From the NCBI GenBank assembly GCA_020628865.1, contig JAHDEJ010000023.1:2578-66577 (forward strand): DNA of 64,000 nucleotides, in the 5' to 3' direction. The DNA is from Acidimicrobiales bacterium (GTDB lineage Bacteria; Actinomycetota; Acidimicrobiia; Acidimicrobiales; SHLQ01). The notes below the pieces were generated by a model. It had not been told where the DNA came from. It did not search any database and saw only the letters and a list, made by a program, of their open reading frames with translations. Positions 63,538-64,000 of the stretch are shown here, piece after piece; the first letter of the stretch is position 1, and every line of letters begins with the position of its first letter. Position numbers and translations under genes: made by a program.

Positions 63538-64000
63538 CCTCGGCATCCCCGGAATCGAAAACCCCGCCGAGATCGGTCGGGGTGGTTTTGGCGTTGTCTA
63601 CGCCGCCGACGAAACGGACCTGAGCCGCCGCGTCGCCGTGAAGGTCCTGCCGGCCCGTCTCGACGATCGCGAGCTGCAGCGCTTCGACCGGGAACGCCGA
63701 GCACTCGGCGTGCTGTCCAGCCATCCCCACATCGTCACCGTCTATCGCACGGGGTCGGCCGCCGACGGCAGCCCGTTCATCGTGATGGAATTCCTGTCTG
63801 CCGGGTCCGCCGCCGACCGAATCCGCTCGACCGGCCCCTACCCCTGGACCGAGGTGCTCGAGATGGGCGTGCAGCTCTCCGGCGCCGTCGAAACCGCACA
63901 TCGACACGGCGTCCTGCACCGAGACATCAAACCCGGCAACGTGTTGATGAACACGCTCACCGGCGCCACCCTCGCCGACTTCGGAATCGCAAGGCTGAAG
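63530..64000 (+). CDS. Ser/Thr protein kinase (Hanks type), partial at window end
   Basis: The first 157 residues are visible. Gly-loop IGRGGFGVVYAA (15-26), catalytic Lys in VAVKVLP, the HRDIKPGNVLMN catalytic loop and DFGIARL are all intact, so it should be an active PknB-type kinase. ATG 63530 overlaps the FHA-like gene by 8 bp. Any membrane segment or sensor domain lies beyond the right edge. Confidence 0.95.
   Translation, partial: MVDLGIPGIENPAEIGRGGFGVVYAADETDLSRRVAVKVLPARLDDRELQRFDRERRALGVLSSHPHIVTVYRTGSAADGSPFIVMEFLSAGSAADRIRSTGPYPWTEVLEMGVQLSGAVETAHRHGVLHRDIKPGNVLMNTLTGATLADFGIARLK

Overview
The window is high-GC DNA with dense, often overlapping genes on both strands. Its content fits an actinobacterium, plausibly Acidimicrobiia (Ilumatobacter-like): a PPOX-fold oxidoreductase of the F420 type, an AarF/UbiB kinase, MacS-type two-component proteins, an Opp/Dpp-type importer, a DUF2510 protein and a giant protein with PISSL pentads. 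This placement is inference from gene content. No rRNA, tRNA, CRISPR array, prophage or insertion sequence was seen.

Layout. 1-2774: a methyltransferase running off the left edge, a PPOX enzyme, a PIG-L deacetylase and a nitrilase-family amidohydrolase. 2941-9235: an eight-gene forward run, mostly stop/start overlapped, that joins polysaccharide export (GT4-like transferase, flippase, GT2 transferase) to a full partner-switching set (STAS, SpoIIE phosphatase, RsbW-like ATPase, second STAS, CheY-like receiver). 9305-16399 (minus): four overlapped genes for a cell-envelope glycan system (large GT-C-like membrane protein, Ig-like membrane protein, 59-residue membrane peptide, membrane-anchored clan-A glycoside hydrolase). 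16590-20764: small membrane proteins, EngB, an AarF kinase, YaaA and a DUF2510 protein. 20799-27272: ABC-2 exporter, TetR-like regulator, methyltransferase, cytochrome P450, LuxR-type response regulator and histidine kinase.

27573-41006 encodes one 4477-residue surface protein: about two dozen FG-GAP-like propeller repeats, about fifty PISSL pentads, a pre-peptidase-like domain, a caspase-fold C25-like peptidase domain, Ig/PKD-like modules and C-terminal RTX repeats. It is followed by a reverse-strand two-domain adenylyl cyclase fused to an AAA ATPase and helical repeats, laid out like mammalian soluble adenylyl cyclase, and an S9 peptidase. 47098-53167 is a complete oligopeptide-type ABC importer, 53255-56849 a heterodimeric ABC exporter with an asymmetric pair of ATP sites, and 57060-58346 an acyltransferase-3 membrane protein. 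The right end holds a rhodanese, a MOSC/FAH-family hydratase pair, thiol peroxidase, an oddly ordered CoA transferase and the start of a membrane protein/FHA-like/Ser-Thr kinase operon cut by the edge.

Non-coding structure: four copies of a composite element (two 15-bp palindromes always 11 bp apart), one perfect 46-bp palindrome, and several strong hairpins at gene ends. The strongest candidates for something undescribed are the giant PISSL/C25/RTX protein, the four-gene envelope glycan operon with its small membrane peptide, and the coupling of polysaccharide export to a partner switch.
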